Assembly: GCF_000247815.1 (NCBI RefSeq)
Contig: NC_021678.1
Coordinates: forward strand, 2,792,365-2,856,364
Direction: 5' to 3'
Source: Ficedula albicollis
Taxonomy: Eukaryota; Chordata; Aves; Passeriformes; Muscicapidae
DNA length: 64,000 nucleotides
The translations under genes were made by a program, and so were the position numbers. A model generated the notes under the pieces. The model ran no database searches. It was not told the DNA's origin and saw nothing but the letters and a program-made list of their open reading frames with translations. Shown here in pieces: positions 1 to 47,744 of this stretch. The first letter of the stretch is position 1; each line of letters opens with the position of its first letter.

Positions 1-927
1 CACCATGTGCCTATACAGGAGTTTGTTCCTCTCCAGAGGTTTCTTGCTGTCACTCTTGCAACCTCCTGTGGTAACTCTTTGCTGTCCCCTTGCTTCCAGG
101 GGATTGGCAGCTTGTGGGATGCTGGGCTCACCGAGGAAGCAGGGAGGATGGCAGCCTTTGGAGGTGTGGGATATGGGGATATGGCCATGGGGAGAGAGTA
201 GGAAGAGGTGTTTTCCCACCCTGACTGGATCAGCCCCTTTGCACACCCAGCTCTCACTTTTGGCTACTGGGAAAAGGGCACTGGGTCCCTCAGAAATCCA
301 CAGCATTGTGGTCTAAATCCATACAAAACCCTTCATTTTCCAGCTCCAGAGAAGCCTCACCTTTAAAATGTTTGCTGATTCCAGCGTGTTTGGGGTCTTT
401 GCCAGTGGCTGCCATTGTCACTTAGTTTTGTGACAGCATCCAGAACCTTTGGGATGCTGGCAGGAAGAGATTGGTGGCAGGATTTATCAGGATTAGTGTT
501 TTACCCGGGCCAGACTTGCAGATGTACAGATTAACCAAGAGGGGAAAAAAAACTTTCATGGATAAGAAAAGCGAGACATGGGGAAAAAAAAAAAAAAAAA
601 AAAAAAATCTCCTGGGGGCTTGTGGAGGCTCCTTCCATCTTTGGAGGTCTTAAAGTAGGGATTAGGGAGAGATCTGCCAGGAATGATCGTTCCCCGGGGC
701 AGCCGGAGACCAGATGATGTGTCTGTCATCTCCCTCCCTCCCTCCCTGCCTGCCTCCAAAAACTCCAAAAGCAGGGCTCGAACTCCTCCTGCTCCTCTCC
801 TGGACGAGCCCATCTTCGCGATATTCCAGCAGGGCTCCTAAAAATCCCCCCGAAAGGAGCTGAAATCCTGGAAAAGGGGTGGTTTTCGGCCAGGGGCTGC
901 TGTGGAGAGGGAGGGGAAGATGCTCAG

Positions 928-1027
928 CGGGGTTTTCTCTCCCCTCCTGCCCCGCTGCTCCAGCAGCGGCTGGGCCCCCGCCCGGGGTTTTCTCTCCCCT
1001 CCTGCCCCGCTGCTCCAGCAGCGGCTG
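928..1027. repeat. 55-bp-spaced direct repeat
   Basis: A 45-base segment beginning CGGGGTTTTCTCTCCCC at 928 recurs at 983. The second copy runs directly into the larger duplication that starts at 1011. Confidence 0.8.
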
Positions 1028-1345
1028 CTCCCCGGTCTGATCCCGGGGCAGCTCCGCGTGGCTGAGGGATGAGGTCACAGCCCTGTGCCTGCTCCCATCC
1101 CTCCCTCTGGAGAGCAGGGTGCGACTGGAGCCTGCTCAGGTGTGTTTGGGATGCTTCCCGAACCAAGCTTTGCCTTGTTCTGAGCACTGCACCTGGATAA
1201 GCACCAGGTAAATTCCCTGCCCATCCTACCTGTGCCTAAGATGCTGAGCCATCCCTCCCAGCTTTCCTCCTTTTATCTTCCAGCTTTTTTTTAAACCTCA
1301 GACTAACCCAAACAGCTGCAAAACACTTTCCCCTCCTTCTTCTCC

Positions 1346-1395
<50 letters not shown>

Positions 1396-1733
1396 GTGCT
1401 CCAGCAGCGGCTGCTCCCCGGTCTGATCCCGGGGCAGCTCCGCGTGGCTGAGGGATGAGGTCACAGCCCTGTGCCTGCTCCCATCCCTCCCTCTGGAGAG
1501 CAGGGTGCGACTGGAGCCTGCTCAGGTGTGTTTGGGATGCTTCCCGAACCAAGCTTTGCCTTGTTCTGAGCACTGCACCTGGATAAGCACCAGGTAAATT
1601 CCCTGCCCATCCTACCTGTGCCTAAGATGCTGAGCCATCCCTCCCAGCTTTCCTCCTTTTATCTTCCAGCTTTTTTTTAAACCTCAGACTAACCCAAACA
1701 GCTGCAAAACACTTTCCCCTCCTTCTTCTCCTT
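1011..1733. repeat. 337-bp direct duplication split by T44
   Basis: Positions 1011-1347 recur at 1397-1733 with no difference that I noticed. Between the copies lies a run of 44 T (1351-1394). The first copy ends in this homopolymer, while the second continues through a shorter, interrupted T tract into unique sequence. This is the pattern expected if a contig stopped in a homopolymer and the overlapping next contig was joined without merging. Confidence 0.85.
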
Positions 1734-4274
1734 CTTCTTTTTTTTTTTTAATTTTTTTTTTATTTTTTGCGATTTTGACCACTTCTTGCCAGAAATCAGC
1801 CCGTGGCCAGGCGGTGGTTGCGCAACCTGAGTGCAGGGGCAGCTGTTCCAGAGCCTTTGGGATTAACAAACAGAAGGTTTACATCTCTGGGAAGAAGAAA
1901 TGTGGTGAGCTAGGGCTGGAAATGCAGAGCCCTTGCTCTGGTAGATCCCGAGCTCCTGGCTCCCACACTCATGATATTATGGGCAGAAAAGCCAGTTTAG
2001 GTAATTGGTGGAGATTGCTGCAATTTTATTAGCCCTAATGCCCTCCCCTCCAGGAGGTTTGCATGGCTGAGCAAAGCAATCAGTGTAAAAAGGCACAAAA
2101 ATAGACCCAATTAAGTGGGTTGTTTTTTTGGTTTTTTGGCTTTTTTCTTGTAAGAAATGCTTCCAGCCTTATGTGAGGGGTTTTCCAGCCCTCAAAAAAA
2201 CATCAAGATTAATTGTATTTGGGGGCCAACAGCTGCATCTACTGCTGGTGGAGGGGATTTGGAACATGTCACCTGGGCTCTGAATTTGAGTGGTACCCGG
2301 TGGGATGGGCAGGGTTTGGACACTGCAGCATTCCAGGATGGCCAGAAATTGGCACTGTCAGATGAAAATCAGGCTGGAGCCTCCAGCAGGAAAAGGAGCC
2401 TGATTTGGGGTTTTAAAAGCAGCAGCTGTTTGTCAGCTTTCTTCTCTGGAAGCTGGAAAGGAAACCTGCTCCTCCCCAGGCCTAGAGGTCACCCAATAAA
2501 TGGGAAAGTCCCCAAACCCATGTCACTGGTAAATCTCCAGGCTGCAGAGGAAAGCCTTGAATCATGAAGAATTCCAGAGTGCATTATCCATGGAGGAAAT
2601 GGGGGCACGAGATAAAATGACACCCCAGGAGGGGGAAAAAACAGGAAAAGGATCCACTTGGACTCCAAAACAGAAAGGAAAAGGTTAAGCCTAAAGTCAA
2701 GGAGAAGGGTGGGACAGTCAAAGGCTGGGAAAGGCAAAGCCAAGAGACAAAGAGGAGAATGGAGGGGCCAAAGCAGAGGGGAAGGACAGGAGGGAAAGGA
2801 CAAGGGGAAGTTGCCTTGCTGCTTCTCTTTGCCTCCTCTATGACAAGAAGAAAAAGGCTGGAATGAACACATTTTTCTGACCTAAATGACGGTGTCTTGA
2901 TAGAGGTTACACCAAAATCCACACGGATCATTTAACATTTCAGGCAGGTAAGACCAACAGGTAGGGCTGGTGTCACTGTGTGGGTGACAAATGAACATCT
3001 CATCACCTGGGAGCCCGAGACATCCCCTTGGAAGCTGTCTTCTCACCATGTCCAGCGTGTCACATGTGCCCAAACATGTTTAATTATTACCTTTAGAAGG
3101 TAATAAATGAGGCAAGCTGTGTGTCAGGCCATTGCCATTGTCAATCAGCCAAATTTATTCTGCCAAAGGCAGAGATCTGGTAACATCAGGGGAGGCATAA
3201 AGGTCCAGAGGGACTGGACGAATTCACAGATCTTGTGGATGAAGAAATAGATTTTGCCTCTGAAAAACAGTAATTAAATGATGTTTTCCAGAGCTGTTCT
3301 TCACAAGTAAAGTATGCCCTTTATTACATGTTCCCTCATAAATCTATTCAGTCGAAAAAAGGGCTCTTTCCAGCTTTGATGCTCCAGTGGGTGCACATCC
3401 TCTGAAATCATCCAAAATGCTCGGAGCACAAATTCTTTTTCTATCTCTTCTGCAAAGAATCTCTTGCAGATCATTTCTCCTCTTTAATTATAGATTGCAC
3501 AAAGCAACAGAAGCATGAAAAGGCTTAAACTGGGAATTAAAATCTGTTTCTCTTCCAGCTTGAAATTCTCTACTTGAAGTAAGTGTGTTCCTCTCTCCTT
3601 TCGGAGGCATCCTGCGACTTTAGCTGCAGGGAATTTTGGATTGGGTTTTGAACAGCTTCTCCTCTTTGCCCCAAAACCCAACCCAGCTGGAAGGTGAGGG
3701 TCTCCACCCTCCTCTGGAAGGATGCTCTGGCAGCATTCCTCCTGGATAACACAGAAGAGTGGCACCTCACCAGAAGTGGCTGCAGCAGGACCATTTCCAA
3801 GGGGTTCCCCATCTCCACTTCTGGATCCTCCTCCTGGCACCCAGCAGCCCCACACCTGCAGTGGAGGCAAGCAAGGCCTTTTCCCAAATGCTGGGTTGGA
3901 AACAAAGCTCCAACTGAGGTCCTCCCGAAGAAATCCAAAACCAGAATCCTAATTCCTGACGGGAAGCTTGCAGGCTGGCACGTTGTTTTCCTTGCTTGCC
4001 TTTTCCATCTTGCCCTGGCCTCTGTGACAGCTTGGATGACAAGTGCCTCAAGGCAGGAATTACCTCCTGGGAAAGGTTTTGGGTTGTTCAGTGTAACCCA
4101 AACAGTCTCTGGGCACCATGGCAGGATAATCCAAGCACAACCAGCACGACTGGTGTTGCTGGTGTTGCAGCACAGCCCCCTCCCTGGAGCTGGCCTTGGA
4201 GTCCTGGCCAGAATTAGAAAATAGCCAGACACAGCAAATGGAAACAGTGCCAGGAGATTTGTTCCTCTGTGCTG

Positions 4275-4440
4275 GTGGATGTCCCATCCCTGGAAGTGTC
4301 CAGGGCCAGGTCGGATGAGGCTTGGAGCAACCTGGGATAGTGGAAGGTGTCCCTGCCATGGCAAGGGGATGGAACAAGATGATGCTGAACATCACTTCCA
4401 ACCCAAACCATCCCATGATGTGGGAAGCCCTTTTACCACA
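4275..4440 (+). mobile_element. CR1 LINE 3' fragment
   Basis: Contains the conserved avian CR1 3' tail: 'catccctggaagtgtcc', 'gcttggagcaacctggga', 'tagtggaaggtgtccctgcc' and a 3' 'ttccaacccaaaccat'. It is 5'-truncated, as most CR1 copies are. Confidence 0.85.
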
Positions 4441-4706
4441 GTGCTGGATTTGTCGAGTTCTGTTGAGTTCTTTTAGGGGAGTTACTGGATTTATTTGCCC
4501 CATGTCAGGGTGGTGAGGAGGAGGAGCCTGAGGAAGCACAGCACGTGTTGAACTGTGGGTCCCAGTGGCAATGCCCTTTGGACAAGCCAAGGCGTGTGGG
4601 TTTTCCTTGGAGAGCCAGCCAGGTGGCATCCAGGAGCAAGGCCAGTGCCTCCTTCTGTCTGTTTCCCCCTAAAAACAGGACAAGAGGGAATAAATAAAGC
4701 TTAAAT

Positions 4707-4769
4707 GGGATCATGGAATGGTTTGAGTTGGAAGGGACCTTAAAACTCTTTTTTTTTCCTGCCATGGCA

Positions 4770-4826
<57 letters not shown>

Positions 4827-4945
4827 TTTTTTTCCTGCCATGGCAGGGACATCTTCCACTATCGCAGGCTGCTCCAAGCCCCATCCAGCCTGGCCTTGGA
4901 CACTGCCAGGGATGGGGCATCTTCAATTCCACATCTGGAAAACAT
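4707..4945 (-). mobile_element. CR1 LINE 3' fragment, interrupted by G run
   Basis: This is the reverse complement of the CR1 tail: 'tggaatggtttgagttgg', 'aagggacctt', then 'ggcagggacatcttccac' and 'ccatccagcctggccttgg'. A G55 run splits it at 4770. The motif 'tttcctgccatggcagg' appears on both sides of the run although the CR1 consensus has it once, so the G run and the repeated flank are extra to the element. Confidence 0.85.
4770..4824. repeat. G55 homopolymer
   Basis: A pure G run inside a CR1 copy, with the same short sequence duplicated on both sides. It is probably a filled assembly gap. Confidence 0.9.
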
Positions 4946-4959
4946 CCCAGATGTGTCCA

Positions 4960-40986
<36,027 letters not shown>

Positions 40987-43179
40987 CCTGCTTGGGACCA
41001 CCTCACTGTGAGGCAGGGAAAGCCTTTCCCCCTCTGCCCTCCCTTTCTCCTCATCTTTTTCCTCTCCCCCAGCTTCCAGCGATGGTTTTCATGGGTGGCA
41101 CTGCCAGGTTTGGGAACGACCCGGCTCAGCACCCAAAAATTCCTGTGAAAACCACTCATTTCTCATGGTCCCGCTTGCCCTCCCAGCCGTGCCATGGTGC
41201 TTTTTGCCAGTGCCATGGAAAAAAAGGTGGAAAAGAGAAAAAAAAGCTGCGGGTAGACAGGCTGCTTCCTCCCAAGGTGCTAAAAAGATGTGGGAGGGGG
41301 GTGGCTTTAATGTTGTATTTTCCTTCCCCCTGCTCCAAGCAGCAACACAGGAGGGTCCTGGCTTGGTGGTTCAGCCCTGGAGCTTGGGATAGCAGTGGGA
41401 AGATCCTGGGAATCTGGGGTGGGTGGGGAAGCTGGAGGGAGGTGGTGGTGGTGAGGTGAGGAGAGGGGAAATGTGGGAAAATCCCAAACTGCTGCTCTGG
41501 GCTGTCCCTGTTGGGGCAGGCGGTTTGGGAAGCATGTCTGGGGGAAGGTGGAATGTGACAAACATAGAGCTGCTTCTGTCCTGGAGGCAGGAGATGGTCC
41601 AGGAGATTCCAAAGTGAGCAATCAGAACCAGGGGTCAAAGACCAAAAACTGATGTCAAAAATGCCTGTCACCTGGGGCTGACTTTTGTTTTAGCCAATAC
41701 TGCCCTAGGCCAGCCTTGATGCCCAGCCTCCCCAGGATCACCAGCCCCAGTGCCTGTGGGGCAGCAACAGCTTCCAGGGCAACTGGGAGTGACTGGGAAG
41801 CCAGGAGTGGATTTTAGAGCCAGTTACAAGGAGAGGAGAGAGACAAAGATCCATCTGCATCTCTCATTGCTTGGGAAGGGGTGGAAAGGGGGTGATTAAC
41901 GCCATTACAAATTATTGTGCCAAGTACTAAATGTCTGCACAGCACTTTAGGAGCCTTGGGCTGCCCTCTCCTTGCTGGGTGCTGGGACAGCTCTGGGCAC
42001 AGGGTTTGCCTTGACAAGTCTCACTCCTCAAAAACCTCCTGGCAAAGGTGTCCCTGAGGGGGTTTCCATGGTTTTGGTACTTGGGGCACCTCTGGGTGCA
42101 GTGGCAGGGGAAGGTGGGCATCTGTGAGGGAGGAAGTTTTGGGAATGGGGAGGTGGAGTCCCAGGAAGGCAGGATTTGGTGGATAGACCAGTTTGGCATT
42201 GGGAGAACATGCATGGTGTGGGTGCATCCACTGGCCCTGAGGGTCCTGCTCCCCCAATATCCAAGGAGTAGGATGTGGCATCCCTAGGGACAGTGTTTGT
42301 AAGCTCTGCAGGTATCCAGGGCTTGCTGGGGTGATTTTCCCTGCCTGGCATGGATTGTGACAGGGTTGAGGTACTTGCTTTGGCTGAGATGGATGGAGAC
42401 CCCTCTGCATTCCAGGTGTTTTAAGCACTGGACTCTGCATTGCTCCCCTGGAGCTTCCCAACACCTTCCTGCTGCTGAGTCACAGCTGGATGAGCATTTT
42501 TCCAACTCCTCTGACAGCACCTGAGGCTGGAGGTCCCTGGGCTCCTGGCTGCTGCCCTTTGGCACTAGGTGTGCGTCCCAAAACATGGAAGGAAGCCCCC
42601 CCAATTCTGTCTGAGCCACACAGCTGGCACACCTCGTGGCAGGGGGCACGTGGAGGGTGCCTGTGGAGTGCCCAGATCCAGGACATGCAGGTATTGCCAC
42701 CCACAGGGGACCCACCAGAGTGGGATTCACCCCTTGGAATGCTGCCACCACCACCGTGCCCCCTGCCAGCCCCTCCATGGGAGCGCCAGCATTTATTTAT
42801 TGTGCCAAAGAGAACGTTTTGTTTGCTCTCCAAGGAGCATAACAAAAGGACCTTTTTTCCCCCTCAAAAATGAGCTGTGACACCCTTCCCCTGAAATTCC
42901 CAGCTGTGCCCCTCCCTTCCACGCTGGCCTAGGCTTTGGTGCTTTGTAGCTTAAGGAATATTTGCAGTGGCTCCCTGCTGCACCTCGGGCAGAGCTGTGG
43001 CTGGGGCTGACCCAGCTCCTGGCACCCACAGCTGGCGTCCCTGGGGGTGTTTGGGCACTGCAGGTGCTGATCCTGACCTCAGGCTGAGATCTAAAGCAGG
43101 GTGTGATAACCCCCCCACCAGCTGTGGGTGCTCTGGGGCGGGGATGCTGCGGGGCTGGCACCCGGCGCCGCGCGTTTCA

Positions 43180-43330
43180 TGGAATCCTGGAATGGTTTTG
43201 GTGGGAAAAGACTAAAGCTGGTCTGGTTCCAGCCCTCCTGCCACGGGCAGGGACACTTTCCACTGGACCAGGTCGCTTCAAGCCCCATCCTGGCCTTGAA
43301 CACTTCCAGGGATGGGGAATTTATTCCAGC
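43180..43330 (-). mobile_element. CR1 LINE 3' fragment
   Basis: 'cctggaatggttttggtggg', 'cacgggcagggacactttcc' and 'cctggccttgaacacttcca' are a reverse-complement CR1 tail within the presumed 3' UTR. Confidence 0.85.
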
Positions 43331-43535
43331 TGAAGGCAGGCTGAGCTTGGCTGTCTCTGGTCCTGTCTGCTGGAGAAGAGCTGACTCTGATCCCCTGCAC
43401 CCTCCTAAGCCAGGTGGAGGCATGGAGTCATTCCTGTGCTGTAACCTTGTCCAGTGTTACCATGATGTATAAAGTTTTGTACATACGAGATTCAGAGCTT
43501 TTTAACTTTTAATATTTATTAATTCTGTTGGGTTC

Positions 43536-43542
43536 TTTTTTT

Positions 43543-43573
<31 letters not shown>

Positions 43574-43591
43574 TTTTTTTTTTTTTTTTTT
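43536..43591. repeat. T17-G21-T18 homopolymer block
   Basis: A run of T, then 21 G, then T again. The G run sits inside what would otherwise be a single T tract, as the other G runs sit inside other sequences. Confidence 0.85.
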
Positions 43592-43626
43592 GAACTCTAA
43601 CATAATGTAAAAAAAATTAAAAAAAC

Positions 43627-43632
43627 AATAAA
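43627..43632 (+). terminator. ADAMTS14: Candidate ADAMTS14 polyadenylation signal
   Basis: AATAAA in an AT-rich setting, 2.6 kb after the stop codon. Confidence 0.45.
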
Positions 43633-44459
43633 TCCACAAAAAAATCTCTTGCTGTTGATTTGTTTTGGGGAATGTTTGTGTGGAGGGGGAAATATGAGTG
43701 TGACCCATGTGTGGTTGTTGAAATGGATTTACTTTGTGTTGTTTCAACCCAGTCCCTCCTCTTTATCAGCCAGAATTTCACACTGCTGTTTTGAGGAGGA
43801 AGAAAATCCCTAGATATATACATACATAGATGCACACACATAAATAGTTAACCCAATGCAAAACTAAATATTGATGTATTACTGGTTCAGGCCGAAAGGA
43901 GCCCCTGATGGCATGGCCAGGTAAAAAATGTGAAGTGGTAAAACCAGGGTAGGGATGAGGCCAGAGAAGAAGTGTCAGGGTGTGTTTTGGCAGCCTCTCT
44001 TTTTCTGTTTGATGCCAGTTCCTGTTTCTGGGGTTTTTAGGCAATCTCTCATACAAGAGATGCTGTAATCCCTCAAAAAAGGCTTTGTTTTCCTCTTGCC
44101 TGCTTTACACCCTTTAGAAAGTCTCCTGCACACCTCTGGTTCTCAGAGTGATGGTGGAACCTCTCCTTCTTTTGGCAGGAAGTTGCTCAGTCCCTCTCCT
44201 TGTGTTTTTAGTGGCCTCTCTTAAAAGGTTAACCCAAACCCTACCAGGTCATTCCTTAAAATCCAGCTACACTGGATTCCTCTGGATCTTTGCTGCTGCT
44301 TTTTCAGGTGCTTTGAAAACCCTGCTTGGATTTTACCACAGGAAAAATTCTTCCACACGGCATCACTACACCCATCACACCTTCAGGTTTTTAGGCTGCA
44401 GCAGCCACAGTATTTGGGCAAGGAAGGATTTTTGGGTTTATAGGGGATAGGACAGACTT

Positions 44460-44625
44460 CAAGGCTTGCAGATGGTGTGGTTGTGGCTTTTCTTGATGGG
44501 ATGGCCAGGCCAAGGTGGGGCAACTTAATCTGGTGGAGGATGCTCTGCCCATAGCAGGGGGTAAAATGAGATGAGCTTTAAAGTCCCTTCCAACCCAGCC
44601 AGGGATTCCATGGTCCTGTGAGATG
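44460..44625 (+). mobile_element. Diverged CR1 3' fragment
   Basis: 'gatgctctgcccatagcagg', 'gatgagctttaaagtccctt' and 'ccaacccagccagg' are a weak CR1 3' end. Confidence 0.7.
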
Positions 44626-45939
44626 GGGCAGAGCAGGGGCTGGTCCCCATCATCCCCATGGGAACTGGGATTATGGCTGTGTCTCCAAACACCTTCTTCC
44701 CTGCTAATTCTCCCACGGCAAGTATTGCATCCCTTCGATACTCACACTCTTGGCCAGGATGGAGTGGGTGGGACAGTTTTCTAGGAAAACTTCGGATTTC
44801 TTTCCCATGGCTTTTGCCAAAGGATTTTATCTCAGCTCTGGAGCCTTGTTGGCTCAGGCATTTCCCAGCCTGACTCACCAGCCCTGGCCCTGAGCTTTCC
44901 CTCCCAGCTTTTCCTGCAGGGATCCCCTGGTGGCACAGCTGCTGTGGTTTGCCCAGCTGTGTCCCATTGCAGCTTCCCACCTTTCTCCTGCATTCCTGAT
45001 TGCTGGGCAGCTTATAACAGCAACCCTGCTCCTCAGATGCTCCAGGCCTGTTCCAGGGCACTGTGGCTCTCAGATAAGAGAGTGTGCACGTCCCAGGAAA
45101 GCCTTGCAGGGATCCTGCTGGGATGTGCATGTCCCAAGGCAGCTGCCAGCTCTGCAGTGGAGGTTTGGGATGTGCAGCTGCAGCTTTATGTGGGGTTTGC
45201 TGTTAGCACAGTTCAGTGCTGGGATTTTTACTGCTGCTTTGGTGAGTTATAAACTGTTTTTTTTTATTATTTATTTTACTTTTCGTGGAGTTTGGGGAGT
45301 CCCTGGGGCTGAGGGAATGCAATTCTTTGTATTGCAGGCTGCCTAGGAAGGAGAGAGCATTTCAGAGCTCTGTCCCAGCACTTCAGAGCTGCCTCTCCAT
45401 TAAATTCCCAAGGAGAACTGATCCTCACCACTCTTTCAGACACATTCCCTCACTTTTGTGCACTCTTTCTCTGGGTAGTTTTGTCTCTGCAGCCAGCTGG
45501 AATAGACAGGCAGGTAATGTTTTATTGCCTCATTTGGTGAGAAGTGTCCATGTGCTCTCCTGAGGGATGTCCTGGCAATAGAGTGACTTGCAGGGGGCAA
45601 GAAAACATGGAAAACTGCTTGTGCTGGCAAGCCTGGAGACCGGGAGGGGACACGGCACACCCAAAACCTGGGTCAGAAGGGTGAGGGGCTGCCAAGGGTC
45701 AGCCCTGGTCCATGGCAGAAGTTCCTTGACCTCGTGTGCAGCTCGTGGGACATCCCTGGGGAGCTGGAGAGGAGGGATTTGATCCCAAGATCTCCGTCGG
45801 GCTCGGCTGCAGCCGCTGGAGGTCACTGCTGATCTGCAGCTCCACTTGCAAGATTCCCGGGAGATGGACAGTGGGGGATCTTCACCAGGAGTCACGTCTG
45901 GTGTCACATCTGGCACTCCAGCCCTGCCTGGCTGTCCCT

Positions 45940-46240
45940 TGCCCTTGCTGCTGGATGAAATGACTCTTTGGGAGGGTGAGGGAGCTGGGGAAGGGGCTCA
46001 GCCTGGAGAAAAGGAGGCTCAGGGGGGACCTTGTGGCTCTGCACAACTCCCTGACAGGAGGGGACAGCCAGGGGGGGTCGGGCTCTGCTGCAGGGAACAG
46101 GGACAGGACAAGGGGAAACGGCCTCAAGCTGTGCCAGGGGAGATTGGAAACGGGGAAAAATTCTTCACAGAGGGGGCTCAAGCACTGGAACGGGCTGCTC
46201 AGGGCAGTGGTGAAGCCACAATCTCTGCGAGGATAAAATA
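45940..46240 (+). mobile_element. CR1 LINE internal/3' fragment
   Basis: 'ggggctcagcctggagaaaa', 'aggaggctcaggggggacct', 'aattcttcacagaggg' and 'gctgctcagggcagtggtg' are CR1 sequence upstream of the terminal tail. Confidence 0.88.
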
Positions 46241-46277
46241 CATCCAGGTTCCACTTGAACTGAGGTGACTCCGTTCC

Positions 46278-46396
46278 AGATTCCAGCTGGGCACAGTGTC
46301 ACCTTTCCTGGGCAGTGTCACCTTTCGTTCCAGCTGGGCACAGTGTCACCTTCCCTCGGCAGTGTCACCTTCCCTGGGCAGTGTCACCTTTCCTGG
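46278..46396. repeat. About 20-bp minisatellite
   Basis: Variants of 'ggcagtgtcaccttccctg' occur five or six times, two of them joined to 'ttccagctgggcacagtgtc'. Confidence 0.8.
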
Positions 46397-46924
46397 GGAT
46401 CTGGGGCTGAAACTTCCCTTCTGGGAGGGTTTGGAGCTGCTGCCAAGGAAATGAATGACTTCACCAAAAAGCCCACGTCACTTCATTGCTTTTGCTGCTT
46501 GAGCATCTAACCTGGACTGGGGGGAAAAAAATTAATTGGAAGGGCTTGGAAAACTTCAGGATTCAGTGGCTCAGCAGGACAGCAAAGCTTCCAGCAGCGA
46601 TGCAAACTGATAAAATCCCCATTCAAATGTCCTCACCCCTTCCAGAGGGCCTGGAAACACATTCCCCACTCCAATCCCAGCTACAGGACCTGGTCCCTCT
46701 GGCAGGACAAGTATCCTTTGGGACTAGAAGTTCAGCTGATTTGGGGTAAATATCAGCTGAATGGAAAATCTGCTTTTGTCAGTCTCCAGAGGAGGAGAAA
46801 GAGGAAAGGGAGCACCCTAAATACAGACCTAGAAAGCAGGTCCTTGCTGGAAGTGCCTCTCCTTTCTTCCCATCCATGTGTCCAGCAAAGTTAAAAGTCA
46901 GAGACAATACAAAAACACACAGAA

Positions 46925-46930
46925 TTTATT
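46925..46930 (-). terminator. MTTP-like polyadenylation signal
   Basis: TTTATT on the + strand, i.e. AATAAA on the - strand, about 670 bases after the MTTP-like stop. This predicts a transcript end near 46905. Confidence 0.6.
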
Positions 46931-47596
46931 TTGGCACATAAAGTGCTTGTAATTGGTGTCTCCAGATGGAAAACCAGGCAAGTTTCCTCCACTGAACCAG
47001 GAGACTCGCTGCTAACATTTCAAGCTCTTAATTAAAAAAAAAAAATGCTCCATATCCCTCTTTTCTTTCCTAAAAAGGTTGTTTTGTAACACACATACAC
47101 ACAAAAAAAAAAAGGCTAAAAATACTTCCAAGGCACATTATTATCAGGAAAGAACAGAGAAATGCTGCTTTTTCCTCTCCAGCCTCCCTCTAGTTCTGGA
47201 GGTGTTGGATGATAATTCAGCCTCCCAAGCAAGGAAGGTCATTTATTCCTTCCCCTGGGCACTCTCAGCTGGCTGCAGATGTGTCCCCTCCTGGCAGCTC
47301 TGACAAATGGGGAGAGAACACGGCATTTTGGGATGCAACAGAAACTCACTGACTTGCAAAATAAGGGCTGTTTTCCATGAGAAAAAGCTTGGCTTCCAGC
47401 AAGGCCCTTCCCCACGAAGGGGAGGAGTCCAGGAGGGGGAAATCTCAGCCTTTGGGGTGTGAGGGCAGCTTTGGAGGCAAGGGATGTGTCTGTTCTTCAG
47501 CAGTTCCCCCTGTGCTCCCTTCTGATGTCCTTATTGCAGCATTTTTTTCTAATTCACAGGTGCTTGTGGAGGAGAATCCCAAAGTGCTCTGACTCC

Positions 47597-47744
47597 TTAT
47601 TCCTTTTCTGCACTCAGCAGGAGGTTGCAGACCTTGGAATTGGTTTGGTGCAAGGCAAATTCCCTGCCAGGCACGGAGCCACGCCGGCCTTTCCGAGCAG
47701 TGCTGCCCTGGCTCCCGGCAGAATGGGAAACTGTGAGGAATTCT
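47597..47744 (-). CDS. MTTP-like exon 18 (last coding exon)
   Basis: Acceptor 'gtttgtccctcag'. Encodes EFLTVSHSAGSQGSTARKGR to GREFALHQTNSKVCNLLLSA, stop TAA at 47599-47597. It aligns to the human MTTP end 'CEFPLHQENSEMCK'. The Cys before EF in human is Arg here. Confidence 0.88.

Larger units (their letters stand above)
1..4270. other. Upstream region, no gene recognised
   Basis: No open frame here resembles a known protein and none can be joined to flanking exons by splice sites. The stretch holds a 24-base A run (584-607), two duplicated segments near 930-1735 and ordinary AT/GC-mixed sequence. It is probably intergenic DNA 5' of ADAMTS14, or an unrecognised intron of a neighbouring gene. 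Confidence 0.6.
40987..43650 (+). other. ADAMTS14: Probable ADAMTS14 3' UTR
   Basis: Sequence after the stop has no further coding frame. Candidate polyA signal AATAAA at 43627-43632. 'gatgtataaagttttgtaca' near 43464 resembles a typical terminal 3' UTR. A CR1 fragment lies at 43180-43330. The true end is not proven. Confidence 0.5.
43651..46904. other. Intergenic region between converging genes
   Basis: No gene found. It holds CR1 fragments at 44460-44625 and 45940-46240 and a short minisatellite at 46278-46396. Confidence 0.6.

Noticed and set aside
2157..2931. Open frames at 2157-2567 and 2489-2931
   Set aside because: Low complexity or random composition, no recognisable domain, no splice context.
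46278..46396. CRISPR-like array
   Set aside because: Units are adjacent and degenerate with no spacers; it is a vertebrate minisatellite.
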